64,000 nt of DNA from Promethearchaeota archaeon Loki_b31 (GTDB lineage Archaea > Asgardarchaeota > Lokiarchaeia > Sigyniarchaeales > SOKP01): contig NJBI01000005.1 in assembly GCA_005222975.1 (NCBI GenBank), positions 1 through 64,000 of the forward strand. Direction: 5' to 3'. The stretch's first letter is position 1, and each line of letters begins with the position of its first letter. Below are positions 1-10,067 of the stretch, one piece after another. The notes beneath the pieces are model-generated. The model worked only from the letters and a program-made list of their open reading frames with translations. It was not told the DNA's origin and did not search any database. The position numbers and the translations under genes were made by a program.

Positions 1-1
1 T

Positions 2-322
2 ATGAAGTTAATTTATGCCGTAATGACCACCCAGAAACCGAGGGGCGATACGAGTTCTTGGGCGTCCCGCACTTCTCGATTTTATAAAAAACGATGGTTT
101 ATAGAGACGGGGTTTTCCGACTTAAATAGGATGGGTAAGCGCTGGAAATCGAAATACGATAACACGAGATATTTAGACATGCTGGTTCGAATGCTCCTTT
201 ATAACTCGTGGAAGATTAACAAGGCGTGGCTCAAAAAATGTCGTAAAAAAGGGAAGATACGCCAAAAGTGGACCTTACAAGACAACCAAGACGCTTTAGT
301 TGATTTATTTCTCGAGGCGTAA
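2..322 (+). mobile_element. C-terminal fragment of a DDE transposase, truncated by the window edge
   Basis: YKKRWFIETGFSDLNRMGKRWKSKYDNTRYLDMLVRMLLYNSWKI resembles the C-terminal E-containing region of DDE (IS4/IS5-like) transposases. Confidence 0.65.
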
Positions 323-485
323 AGAAAATTAACAACGGTGTATCAAAAAGGTGAGAATAATGTCGGTTCAGAAAAGAATAAAAATTAATAGAAAAAAATT
401 ACTTCCTTAGATACTGAGTATATAAAAAAATCAATAGTTATTACTTTTTCAGGGGATTCTGATAACTCATGAAACCTATGAGCTT

Positions 486-1022
486 TTATTGAGTTCTATT
501 AAAAACGAGATATGCTAAATCAGAAAAGATTGCTTCAATATTCTTATTAGTATCTTCTTTTACAGAAATTTCGTAATATAAGGTAATATTATTTCTCGAT
601 AAATACCGTTCAAGATATTCTTGCTCAATATTTCTTTTAACCATTAAATCCACTTTGTTTCCTAAAAGAATAATTGGTAATGTGGGATCATGCGCACGGA
701 AAATTGGAATGTACATTTCAATATTATATAGCGAACTTTTAGTCATTATATCAAACATCAATAAACCTGCGTCCGCGTCTTTAACGAGCTTTTCTAAGAA
801 AAAATTAAATCGCGCTTGAAAAGACAGTTTCCAAAAGTGAAGTGTCACATCCGACTCAATTAGAAGCGGCACATCTTTAGAATAGTAATCTATTCCAATG
901 TGAAAAGAGCTTTTAAAAGGACTAATCGAATCAAATTTGTGGCAATATTTTGAATATAAACTACTCAATCCATCAGAAGCACTACTTAGAGAAATAATTT
1001 TATATATTTTTCTTTCATTCAT
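486..1022 (-). CDS. Ras/Rab-like small GTPase family protein with degenerate P-loop and G3 (candidate pseudo-GTPase)
   Basis: G4-like GNKVDL retained; LHFWKLSFQARF aligns with LxxWDTAGQERF; P-loop position reads SSASDGLSS instead of GxxxxGK[ST]. Confidence 0.7.
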   Translation of the reverse strand: MNERKIYKIISLSSASDGLSSLYSKYCHKFDSISPFKSSFHIGIDYYSKDVPLLIESDVTLHFWKLSFQARFNFFLEKLVKDADAGLLMFDIMTKSSLYNIEMYIPIFRAHDPTLPIILLGNKVDLMVKRNIEQEYLERYLSRNNITLYYEISVKEDTNKNIEAIFSDLAYLVFNRTQ

Positions 1023-1078
1023 TCAAACAACCTAGGTTCTTTTCAATAATACTAAATAAAAATTTAATAATTTCTATA

Positions 1079-1549
1079 TTAAGAAGTTTTTATCTTGTTT
1101 TCATTGAACGCATCATCAATTATTGGTTTATCTTGACAATACCCCATAACTAATAAAATAAAGATTATAGCACACCCAAGAAGTTCAAAAGCACCAATAG
1201 GTAGAAATAAAATGGTAAGGATCATGGTTAAAAGTAAACTACCAATTCCAATCCAAAATCCCCATAATAAATTTTTCATAAGCCCAATTGCAGAAACAGT
1301 TCTCATTATCGTAAAAGCCCAGAAAAGGGGTGCGAGAGATAAAGGTTGGGTTTCCATAAGTTGTTTTATTATCGGGACACCCCATTCTAAATAAAGATTT
1401 GGGATGATCTTAAATGCAATTAGGACAATTGCTACGCTATCTGATATTTCTAGTAAGGAGTAGAGTAGCATTGAAATTGATGCTACATATAAATACTTAT
1501 TTTCTTTAATTTTATGGGTGTGTTTGGACTGTTCCATAGATATATTCAA
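1079..1549 (-). CDS. multi-pass membrane protein of unknown function
   Basis: 156-aa ORF with about four hydrophobic segments. Confidence 0.5.
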   Translation of the reverse strand: MNISMEQSKHTHKIKENKYLYVASISMLLYSLLEISDSVAIVLIAFKIIPNLYLEWGVPIIKQLMETQPLSLAPLFWAFTIMRTVSAIGLMKNLLWGFWIGIGSLLLTMILTILFLPIGAFELLGCAIIFILLVMGYCQDKPIIDDAFNENKIKTS

Positions 1550-1565
1550 ATCATTTTATTATTAT

Positions 1566-2180
1566 TTATTTTAATTTTGATGCCTTTATTAATTTCGGAA
1601 ATAATGCTCCCGTTCTTTTCTGATATTCCGTATATTTTTCACCGAATCGTTTAACAAGATCTATTTCTTCATAGTGAATCATTATGGGTGTATAAATTAT
1701 GATGAACAATGAGGAAAGGATTACTAAAAACCATGAATTAAACATAAAACTCATAGCAATGAACATAGGAAACTCTCCAAGAGTTTGAGGATGTCTAATA
1801 TAGTTATAAATTCCACTATACATTTTTGTTTCTTTAGAAGGAGTTAGAGTTTCAGCCCCAGCATCCTTCATCCCCCTTATCAGAAGATATATACCTGGTA
1901 TCAATATACAGATCCCTATGATTATCCCAATCCAGATATTTGAACTAATGATCCACTCATTTGCAATGGGAAGAGGAAACCAAATCCAAAGGATTAAATT
2001 TGCAATAGATATAAATTCAGCAAATCCTCCAATTGAGCGGAATTTTTTACAATCTTTCCAAGCTTTGTCACCATATTTTTCTGAACGCTTCATGGGTTGG
2101 ATACTGAGGGTGTAAAAATAGCCCATAACAAAAAAGGTGCATAGTAATGAAATAAAATTTATGATCGAGACTAGAACCAA
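1566..2180 (-). CDS. isoprenylcysteine carboxyl methyltransferase (ICMT)/NnrU-like membrane methyltransferase
   Basis: GIYNYIRHPQTLGEFPMF and C-terminal HYEEIDLVKRFGEKYTEYQKRTGALFP are typical of the ICMT/PEMT family. Confidence 0.8.
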   Translation of the reverse strand: MVLVSIINFISLLCTFFVMGYFYTLSIQPMKRSEKYGDKAWKDCKKFRSIGGFAEFISIANLILWIWFPLPIANEWIISSNIWIGIIIGICILIPGIYLLIRGMKDAGAETLTPSKETKMYSGIYNYIRHPQTLGEFPMFIAMSFMFNSWFLVILSSLFIIIYTPIMIHYEEIDLVKRFGEKYTEYQKRTGALFPKLIKASKLK

Positions 2181-2289
2181 ATTTTTATGCCTCTTATTAC
2201 TGAATATTATTTAGATGTAAAAATTATTGAAAATATTTATAATTATCGCAGCCTTTAAACAAGCTTGAAATTAATTTAATATTGACTAT

Positions 2290-2445
2290 CTACGCCATTC
2301 CAATAAGATATTTAAAGAATAAACCCCAATTTTTAGAGTGTACGAAAAAAGCAGGGATTTTATTTCTGCATTCTCTGCAAGAATCTCCAAATCGATCCTT
2401 TAGTTCTTTTTCTTCTAAAAATTAATATGATTATACATTCCAATG
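2290..2445 (-). pseudogene. remnant of a second ICMT-like methyltransferase C-terminus
   Basis: Minus strand reads INFLEEKELKDRFGDSCRECRNKIPAFFVHSKN, matching the neighbouring HYEEIDLVKRFGEKYTEYQKRTGALFPKLIK; no N-terminal part of the family seen. Confidence 0.5.
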
Positions 2446-2553
2446 TATAAAATTATTATACATAATTATGAATCTTTAATTAAAATTTAATTAAATATCT
2501 TAAACTAAAAAAATATTTACTTTAACAGAGTAAATCTATGAGAAAAGAAAATA

Positions 2554-2874
2554 TTAAAGTTTTGTACCACAATATCGGCAAAAGTCCTGATTACTATCTG
2601 ATAATTTTTCTCCACAGGAAGGACAATAACTTATCGCTTTAGAATTTAATCTGGGAGCTTGAGTTTGAAGTGTGGCTTGTGAGGTAACTTGTTCTGGAGA
2701 TCCCCATACTCTACCTTTACAAAATGGACACTGTGGTTCTTTTATTGAGTAAGAAATGAGGTAGATAATTCCAGGAATAATCCAAACAGCAAATAAAAGA
2801 AAACATAATATTGCATTAAAACTCTTCTGCGGTTCTACAGTCGTTTTACAGTTTAAACAATATTTCACTTTCAT
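2554..2874 (-). CDS. double zinc-ribbon protein with a hydrophobic segment
   Basis: CLNC...CPFC and CPSCGEKLSDSNQDFCRYCGTKL. Confidence 0.6.
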   Translation of the reverse strand: MKVKYCLNCKTTVEPQKSFNAILCFLLFAVWIIPGIIYLISYSIKEPQCPFCKGRVWGSPEQVTSQATLQTQAPRLNSKAISYCPSCGEKLSDSNQDFCRYCGTKL

Positions 2875-3030
2875 ACCTCTAAATTTGAAAAATCTAATTT
2901 AAGATTTCTTAAGATTAAATTAAATTGATTATGTTAATAATTTATCTAAATTTGTATAAAAAAGTTTCGGAGAAAACTATCTGGAGAAAAAATTTCTTTA
3001 GAATTAAGATTAAATCTTACGATTCTTTTA

Positions 3031-3400
3031 AATCATAAAATTTTGAGACAGGCACTATTTGATTATAATTTGAATGGTATAAAAAAAAATTCTAATTTAA
3101 GTTTAAGGAACAAATTATTCAAATTATTTGATATTATTAAAAATGGTTATTTTGATCCAGATATTTTCAAACATGGAAATCCTAGATGCTCACTTTTTAG
3201 AATATAAGGTTTATATGAGAATAAATTATTTAGATCTGATCTAGAACCGTTTGAAGGGGATTTAATCAAAAATAACATTTTTAGTCTGAATCCTTTAATT
3301 GGACAAAAATTATCTAAGTTAGTAAACAGAGCAGAAAGTTTTTATCGAAAAAAAATGCAGCATTTAGCATGGATCATAATCTTAAACATTTTTTTTAGAA
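3031..3400 (+). pseudogene. decayed paralog of the C-terminal part of the 4279..7020 protein
   Basis: Frame reads HKILRQALFDYNL...NPRCSLFRI*GLYENKLF...NPLIGQKLSKLVNRAESFYRKK, then SMDHNLKHFF in another frame; matches DKILRQAPFEYNL...SLRCSMFRIKGSQEIKLL...INGQKLSQMILNAESFYKNK...SIGNNIKHYF. One in-frame stop and one frameshift. Confidence 0.8.
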
Positions 3401-3670
3401 AGATTTGTTTTTAAAAACATAAATATAAGTGGATTTGATTTTATTTTAAATAAAAAAATTAAATAAAAAAGGTTGTTTAAAAATTTAATTAAAGCATCTT
3501 TATTGGTGTTGTTATAAATATTTACGATGCTCAATAATCCCTTCTTTCACTGAACGTGGAATTACGGACTTCATTCATGTAATTCTTGATATTAGATTTT
3601 TTTTTTGTTCTTTAAATAAAAATGTTATAATTGGGTAGTAATAAGTTAAAAAATTTAAAAATAAGTAATT

Positions 3671-4282
3671 ATGCCGCATGTTATTGAAGATCCTTATTTT
3701 GAATCAAAAATTGAGGAATTGTTTAATGAATGGTATGAAATTGAGGGTGTAAGGAAAATAAAAGAACTTTCACGCCAGCTCCGAACTTTTTTTAATTATA
3801 AGATGGAAGTAGTAAGATATCGATTTCGATCCAATCTCTCTCCCACCGAAAACTGCACAAACACTAATGTTTTCGACCAAAAACAAAAGATTGAATCACT
3901 AACTCTTGAATTCATAACCATGCTTAAAAAGATGAAAAAAATTGACCAAACGCTTGAGCAAGCGATTCGATCTCTATTTTTTGAAGATAACAAATCACAG
4001 TTGAAAAAGCTATCAAAAATATCTGAGCAGTTGTTCATATTAATTCACTTTTTTTCAGAGGAAAGTCTTCACAGTCACCCAAAATTTCTTAGATTTATCG
4101 TAATATTAGCACAAGATATTTGTTTGGTGAATAAATGTTTGTACATGCAATTCAGCGAATTCTTTAAGGAACTTGAAATAAACTATAACAGTTTAGAAGG
4201 AGAACTTAATATCTTATTAGACAAAACACCAGTTGAGAAGAAAAAATTAAAAAAACAACTCAAGGAGAGATTAACTTCATGA
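3671..4282 (+). CDS. hypothetical protein overlapping the downstream 913-aa gene (ATGA overlap)
   Basis: 203-aa ORF, stop overlaps start of next gene. Confidence 0.6.
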   Translation: MPHVIEDPYFESKIEELFNEWYEIEGVRKIKELSRQLRTFFNYKMEVVRYRFRSNLSPTENCTNTNVFDQKQKIESLTLEFITMLKKMKKIDQTLEQAIRSLFFEDNKSQLKKLSKISEQLFILIHFFSEESLHSHPKFLRFIVILAQDICLVNKCLYMQFSEFFKELEINYNSLEGELNILLDKTPVEKKKLKKQLKERLTS

Positions 4283-7020
4283 AGGCATATACTAATGTGT
4301 CACGGAAAACTGTGGGAGAAGATCGAGTTGCAATCTGTCCAAATTTTGGTTGTGAGTTTATGTCGCGAGTTAAACCTCTTAAATTTGGATTTCTGGGTTT
4401 TGGTAAATATCCGAAATGTAAGAAACATCACATTCCATTAGTCTACATTGATGAAAGGATCGGTGATTTCGTGGATGCTGCTTTAGCGTGCTTGTTTGAT
4501 AAAACAGGACTCCCTTCAAGTGAATTACTTGCGAGTATAAAATCAAAATTCCCTGATGAATTAAACTCTTTTGTACAAGGATGGGTGTATTGTATCACGG
4601 TTGGGAGGGGGGCATCCATAGTTTCACACTACATGGATACGATTTCGAATACTTATCTCAAGCAATTAACCAAGAAACAGATAAAAACACTTAAAAAAGG
4701 AGATGTTTCTAAAACGAATCTCGTAAATAAAGCAATTAAGAATGGAATGAATGAAATCACCCATCAATATACCCGACTCGTCAAGCACATTCGGATTCAT
4801 TCTGAGGTCCTCATTAAGCAAAGTCAACTTAAACCACTTTCTAATTCTCTTAGAAATCATTTAATCAGTTGGCAAAAAAATATGATAAAACAAAATATGG
4901 CATTCAATTCCGAAGAAATGAAACAAAAAATTCCGCTTCTTGCATTAAAAACTTATTATGATCAAATCCTAAATGTGGGTACATGTCGATGCCTTATAGG
5001 ACTGAATCCTGAAAGTAAAAAAGCTAAGAAAGTAAAATTAACCGCGTTTGATAGATTTTCTGCTTATCATGATTTTTACACTGAAAAGTTAGCAATGAAG
5101 TTTACAAAATCCGATATTAATGACATTAGCACAGGAATTAAATTAAGCGTTAATAAAAATGACTTAAACTCAATTGATAAAAAATTAGGGCCTTTTAAAT
5201 CTCTTAATCACGATAAATCCTATATAATGTCTCATAACGAAAACTCTAGTTCCGATGATGATAAAAATCTCTGTGGGTCTCTCGTTAATCAGGCTAACGA
5301 GAATATTCACATTTTAGAAAATTTTAGTTCAATTCTACAAGAACTTAAAAGTAAATACAAAAATCAGAAAATAACGCGTGATCATATAAGTGAACATTGT
5401 GAATTGACTTCAAACTTCCGAAAATCAGGTATTTTAACAAAAAAGAGTTTTAAGAAATTACAGAATTTACTCGGAAGGCCGATTGAAAAAGAAATTATTT
5501 TAGGTTCTTATAGCAAGAATAAGGTTTTAAACATAAGACATAATAAAAATTTAGCAGAATTTATTGGAGTTCTTATTGCTAAAGGGCATTTAGAAAAAGA
5601 TCGAATGAGGATTAATCTTTCAGGTGTTTGTAAAAATCAAATTTTTTTAGACTATATAAAAGATTTATTAATTGAAATTTTTTTGCTAAAAGAGGAGAGA
5701 CTATATTTTAAATTTGGTAAAGATATGTCATATATATGTGTTAATAGCATTGTTATTCTTCATGAATTAAGGAAATTGGGAGTCATCTCAAAAATCTCGA
5801 ATGTTCCCGTTATTCCCAAATGGATTTTTACAAGAAATGATTTTATAGTTTCGTGTTTAAAGGGGATGTTTGAAATAGCAGGTCAATTAATTGTTAATTC
5901 AAGAGGATCTTTAGAAATAAGGTTTATTCGTCCTAAACGGTTTATTGTAGAATGTTTTAGAGATTTATGCTTTAGATTAGGTTTAGATCTCTCCCGTATT
6001 TACTCTTATCAACGAAAAATGGAGATTTATTCAAATAGCTCTTCTATTTCAAAAAAATTTTATGTTAGTATGAGTAAAAAAGCTAGTTTAAAAAGATTTT
6101 TTAATTTAATTTCTACTTTAAAATGGGAGTTATCTAAAGATAGAATTCAGTCTGTGCTGGAAGATAGAGGATCGTCTATAGCTGAAGTTTTAGAATTTAA
6201 ATTTAAATATGATATAAGGGATAAAATTTTAAGACAAGCTCCTTTTGAATATAATTTGGATTATTTGGACCATATTCCAAATCCAATTATAATACAAAAA
6301 TTGGCACATTTATTCCATATTATTGATGATCGGTTATTCAGTCTTGATATGTTTGGAAAAGACAGTCTTAGGTGTTCTATGTTTAGAATAAAGGGTTCCC
6401 AAGAAATAAAACTATTAAGTTCATTTTTTAAACCTTATGAAGATTATTTGCTAAATGGGAATCATGTTATTGTTGATTCTATAAATGGGCAAAAATTATC
6501 TCAAATGATTCTCAACGCAGAGAGTTTTTATAAAAATAAAGATGATGTTTTTAGCATAGGCAATAATATCAAACATTATTTCTTACAAAGATATGCGTCT
6601 AAATTTAAACCTCGATATGACTCTATTTTAGCCTCTGAATTATTGCTATGGTCTGAAGTAAACGATAATCAATATGACATTAATCACATTACAGGTCATG
6701 CAGATTATCTAGTATATGATCCATCTTGTAACACTTTTTATTTATGTGATTATAAACCCGATGAGATTAATTTTTTACCCACCATTCCTCAGGTTGCAAT
6801 GTACGGTATTCTGTTTGATAAACTTATTAATTTTAAGAATATTAACATAAAATGTATTACTTTTAATAAAAAAGATTCTTGGGAATACGATCCTTCTATT
6901 TTATTTATTCATATTCCTGTAATAATAAAAAATTTACAAGATCAGGGATTTCCAATAGACCCAATATGGCAAAAATGTTTTAGCAATGACTATAAGACTT
7001 TTTTTATTAATACTATTTAA
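4279..7020 (+). CDS. 913-aa protein with LAGLIDADG-like domain (catalytic acids apparently lost) and C-terminal PD-(D/E)XK (RecB/Cas4-like) nuclease domain
   Basis: LAEFIGVLIAKGHL and FIVSCLKGMFEIAGQL resemble LAGLIDADG helices; GHADYLVYDPSCNTFYLCDYKPDE...PQVAMYG matches GxxD-(x)n-DxK-(x)n-QxxxY. Confidence 0.65.
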   Translation: MKAYTNVSRKTVGEDRVAICPNFGCEFMSRVKPLKFGFLGFGKYPKCKKHHIPLVYIDERIGDFVDAALACLFDKTGLPSSELLASIKSKFPDELNSFVQGWVYCITVGRGASIVSHYMDTISNTYLKQLTKKQIKTLKKGDVSKTNLVNKAIKNGMNEITHQYTRLVKHIRIHSEVLIKQSQLKPLSNSLRNHLISWQKNMIKQNMAFNSEEMKQKIPLLALKTYYDQILNVGTCRCLIGLNPESKKAKKVKLTAFDRFSAYHDFYTEKLAMKFTKSDINDISTGIKLSVNKNDLNSIDKKLGPFKSLNHDKSYIMSHNENSSSDDDKNLCGSLVNQANENIHILENFSSILQELKSKYKNQKITRDHISEHCELTSNFRKSGILTKKSFKKLQNLLGRPIEKEIILGSYSKNKVLNIRHNKNLAEFIGVLIAKGHLEKDRMRINLSGVCKNQIFLDYIKDLLIEIFLLKEERLYFKFGKDMSYICVNSIVILHELRKLGVISKISNVPVIPKWIFTRNDFIVSCLKGMFEIAGQLIVNSRGSLEIRFIRPKRFIVECFRDLCFRLGLDLSRIYSYQRKMEIYSNSSSISKKFYVSMSKKASLKRFFNLISTLKWELSKDRIQSVLEDRGSSIAEVLEFKFKYDIRDKILRQAPFEYNLDYLDHIPNPIIIQKLAHLFHIIDDRLFSLDMFGKDSLRCSMFRIKGSQEIKLLSSFFKPYEDYLLNGNHVIVDSINGQKLSQMILNAESFYKNKDDVFSIGNNIKHYFLQRYASKFKPRYDSILASELLLWSEVNDNQYDINHITGHADYLVYDPSCNTFYLCDYKPDEINFLPTIPQVAMYGILFDKLINFKNINIKCITFNKKDSWEYDPSILFIHIPVIIKNLQDQGFPIDPIWQKCFSNDYKTFFINTI

Positions 7021-7137
7021 ATTCACTTATATAACTATAAGTTTTTTTAATTTTGAACTTTAAATATCACATATAATATTATTAGTTATATTTTCTCTTA
7101 AAAGCTATTTATGATATGATTTTAATATTGATTAGAT

Positions 7138-8043
7138 ATGCCAAAGAATATAAAAATTCCAGAACCAGAAAAAAATCTCAAATTCATTGATACTCATTGC
7201 CATCTAGGAGGTCTTCCACACCCAAAGCGAGATCAACTACCTTCTGATGAGCAACAATATAAGGACTTTTTTAAAAACGGTGGTGCTTACATAATAACAA
7301 GCTCGATCAATAACAATACTCTTGATTTAATTTTAAAATTTATTATAGGAAAAGAAAGAATGGGTTTCACATGTGGCTGGGCACCTCAAACTGTTACTTA
7401 TACACCTAAATTCCAATACGAAGGAGAATGGAAAAAATGGGTTGATTATATTGAAGGTAACCAAGAGCAATATTTAGCAATCGGTGAAATTGGTTTAGAT
7501 TTTCATCATGCTAAGACTCTTGAAAAGAGAAATAAACAAGTTACCGAACTGAAGAAAATTTTTGAACTGACTGTTAGTAATAATAAGCCTTATGTTCTTC
7601 ACGTTAGAAACGCTGCTGAGCACGAGTTTGATAGAGTTAACCCTAAACACCGCTTTAATAATAGAGATGGAGCTACAAAAGAAATTCTTAATATTATTAA
7701 GGAATTTAATGTTAATCCAAAAATAGTTATGTGGCACTGTTTTTCGGGGCCACAGGAGTATGGAATTTCTTTACCCAAGCAAGGTTATATGCTTTCCATT
7801 CCTAGTTCGGCTTATAGTATTAATAAATGGCGGAGAGTTACAAAAAATACTCCATTAAATTCTCTACTTACGGAAACTGACAGTTATTACCAACATCCAT
7901 ATCTACGAGGACCCGTGAACGTACCGTTAAATGTTAAATATTCAATTGCGGCTCTTGCATTTTCTCATAATGTACCGCAAAGTATCGTTAGTGAAAGAAC
8001 TATAGAAAACGCAATTAAATTTTTCGACTTAGATATTGATTGA
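7138..8043 (+). CDS. TatD-family metal-dependent hydrolase
   Basis: FIDTHCHL, AIGEIGLDFHH, YVLHVRNA, WHCFSG, LLTETDSYY in TatD order. Confidence 0.85.
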   Translation: MPKNIKIPEPEKNLKFIDTHCHLGGLPHPKRDQLPSDEQQYKDFFKNGGAYIITSSINNNTLDLILKFIIGKERMGFTCGWAPQTVTYTPKFQYEGEWKKWVDYIEGNQEQYLAIGEIGLDFHHAKTLEKRNKQVTELKKIFELTVSNNKPYVLHVRNAAEHEFDRVNPKHRFNNRDGATKEILNIIKEFNVNPKIVMWHCFSGPQEYGISLPKQGYMLSIPSSAYSINKWRRVTKNTPLNSLLTETDSYYQHPYLRGPVNVPLNVKYSIAALAFSHNVPQSIVSERTIENAIKFFDLDID

Positions 8044-8141
8044 TAAAATATTTGGGAGTTTATCTCTTTATTTTTAAAAAATACGCTTTAAATAATGACT
8101 TAACTATTTTTATTCGATAATTAATTTAATAAGATATTAAG

Positions 8142-8669
8142 GTGGATTATATGAAAATTCTAATTACTTATTTTTCCAATACGGGAAACACAGAAAAAAT
8201 AGCTAAAAGTATGAAGGATGGCTTAATGGATTACGATGTAGACTTTACTCCCGCTAAAGATGTAGACCCTACAACATTGAGTTCATATGATATTGTGTTT
8301 TTAGGTTCAGGAGTTTATGCTAGTAGAATTGATAAATCAATCTTAGCTATGATAAAAAAAGCTGTTCCTGAACTCCCTGCAAAATATGTTTATTTTTGTA
8401 CGCATGCCAGTTTAAAATTATTTCAAGAACCATTTAAACGGATAACTGGTATCATTAAAGAGCATAATTGCGAAATTATTGGTGAATTTGATTGTGTGGG
8501 CGAGAATTTAGGCATACCTTTAGATACTCAGTTAGCTATGTTAGAAAGATTGCCAGAAGATCAAAGAGAGAAAGCGAAAAAAGATAGAGAGAAAATTAAA
8601 GGGCGCCCCAATGAAATGGATCTCGAAAACGCTAAGAATTTTGCTATTTCTTTAGTGAAAAATCTCTAA
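8142..8669 (+). CDS. flavodoxin domain protein
   Basis: MKILITYFSNTGNTEKIAKSM; VFLGSGVYASRID. Start may be ATG at 8151. Confidence 0.85.
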   Translation: MDYMKILITYFSNTGNTEKIAKSMKDGLMDYDVDFTPAKDVDPTTLSSYDIVFLGSGVYASRIDKSILAMIKKAVPELPAKYVYFCTHASLKLFQEPFKRITGIIKEHNCEIIGEFDCVGENLGIPLDTQLAMLERLPEDQREKAKKDREKIKGRPNEMDLENAKNFAISLVKNL

Positions 8670-8835
8670 ATTCTTCTTTTTTTATTTATTTATAAAATCT
8701 CATCATAAAACAATGCAGATTTTGCATTAAAGTTTTTATTATTGTAAATAATCATAAAAATCAGTCTAAATTTTATTTAAATATTACCTAACAAATCTAA
8801 TCTTAACCTATTAAATTAAAAATAAAAATACGATT

Positions 8836-9942
8836 GTGAAAAAATTGAGAAATTATAAAATCGCTCTAATTGTTATATCTGCTCTTATTGTTGGTGGAGG
8901 TATTGGTTTTGTAGTTACCGGTTTTGCAACAGCCGGTAGTATCGATGCTTCATTTAGTTTCCAATATGAACCAAGCTCTCCCGATCCTATTGAAGATTTG
9001 AGTATTAATGCTGATATCGGAAAAATTATCGTTAAATATAATACTACTGCGACTCCTTATTTCGCAGAAATCGATGTTAATTTAAAAATTACGGGTTTAT
9101 TCATGTCTGGTAAAAATTACACGGATTTCTTTAAACCACATACTGAATGGTGGGCTGAATCATCTGGTATATTCAATCTTGGGGTTTTACCAGATGTTTG
9201 GTTTGATCCTTCCCACTGGTTTAAATCTTATGAAATTACAATAACAGTTACACTGAGAACCGATGTAATATTTGATATTGAAGCCACAATGGCTACTGGT
9301 GCGATAGAAATGTCAGTTCCAGATGATGTTATCTTAAATAACACTTCCCTTACTTCGAGTACAGGTTCAGTTAAATTAACCACATTAGGCAACAATGAAT
9401 TCCAAGGGAAAGTTGGACTTCAGACTAGTACGGGGAGCGTTGATCTTTTTGCCAAAAATACCAATTTTAATCATGGGTTTGAAGCATTTACATCAACGGG
9501 GTCACTTCTATTAAACTTTACAGATTGTCGCATGGGAGATGATTTAGCTGGAATTGTCTCAACTGGGAGCGTGACATTCAAAAGTTATAACATGGTTTAC
9601 GATAAAGATATAGATTTAAAACTTGAAACTTCAACGGGTAGTATCGATGCGGAGATTTATCAATATATAAATATGGGAGCTAATGTCACTGGTTCCATGA
9701 AATCATCAACAGGAAGTATAGAAGTGTTATACAGAGATAATTTAGCTAATACAGGCGTTAAATTTACAAGCTCGATCGGCACAGGATCTATCAATTATAT
9801 AGATCATGCTACTATGGAGATAACAGGAGTATTAGAAAATATTTATTCTTCATATAATTATGGAGCAGCGACATATAAATATACATTCGCATTATCAACA
9901 TCTACCGGTAACATCGATGTTAATGGTCGAAGTGCTCAGTAA
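8836..9942 (+). CDS. secreted/membrane-anchored DUF4097-like beta-strand repeat protein
   Basis: N-terminal hydrophobic segment; repeated [ST]STGS[VIL] motifs; GTG start. Confidence 0.65.
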   Translation: MKKLRNYKIALIVISALIVGGGIGFVVTGFATAGSIDASFSFQYEPSSPDPIEDLSINADIGKIIVKYNTTATPYFAEIDVNLKITGLFMSGKNYTDFFKPHTEWWAESSGIFNLGVLPDVWFDPSHWFKSYEITITVTLRTDVIFDIEATMATGAIEMSVPDDVILNNTSLTSSTGSVKLTTLGNNEFQGKVGLQTSTGSVDLFAKNTNFNHGFEAFTSTGSLLLNFTDCRMGDDLAGIVSTGSVTFKSYNMVYDKDIDLKLETSTGSIDAEIYQYINMGANVTGSMKSSTGSIEVLYRDNLANTGVKFTSSIGTGSINYIDHATMEITGVLENIYSSYNYGAATYKYTFALSTSTGNIDVNGRSAQ

Positions 9943-10067
9943 TAAAAAATCTGCTTAAAAATTATATCTTTTTTTAATTATTTTTTTTTATTTTTTAAAA
10001 ATAGGTAGTTGTAAAACTGATTTTAACTAATTTTTATAAGAAAAAAAAAGAAAATAAGAATTAGATT

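Noticed and set aside
486-2180. Prenylated-GTPase/ICMT functional pair
   Set aside because: The Ras-fold protein ends ...VFNRTQ with no CaaX or C-terminal Cys, so the ICMT link is not supported by sequence.
4279-7020. LAGLIDADG region as an intein
   Set aside because: No N-terminal Cys/Ser block A or C-terminal HN/Cys splice junction flanking it was found.
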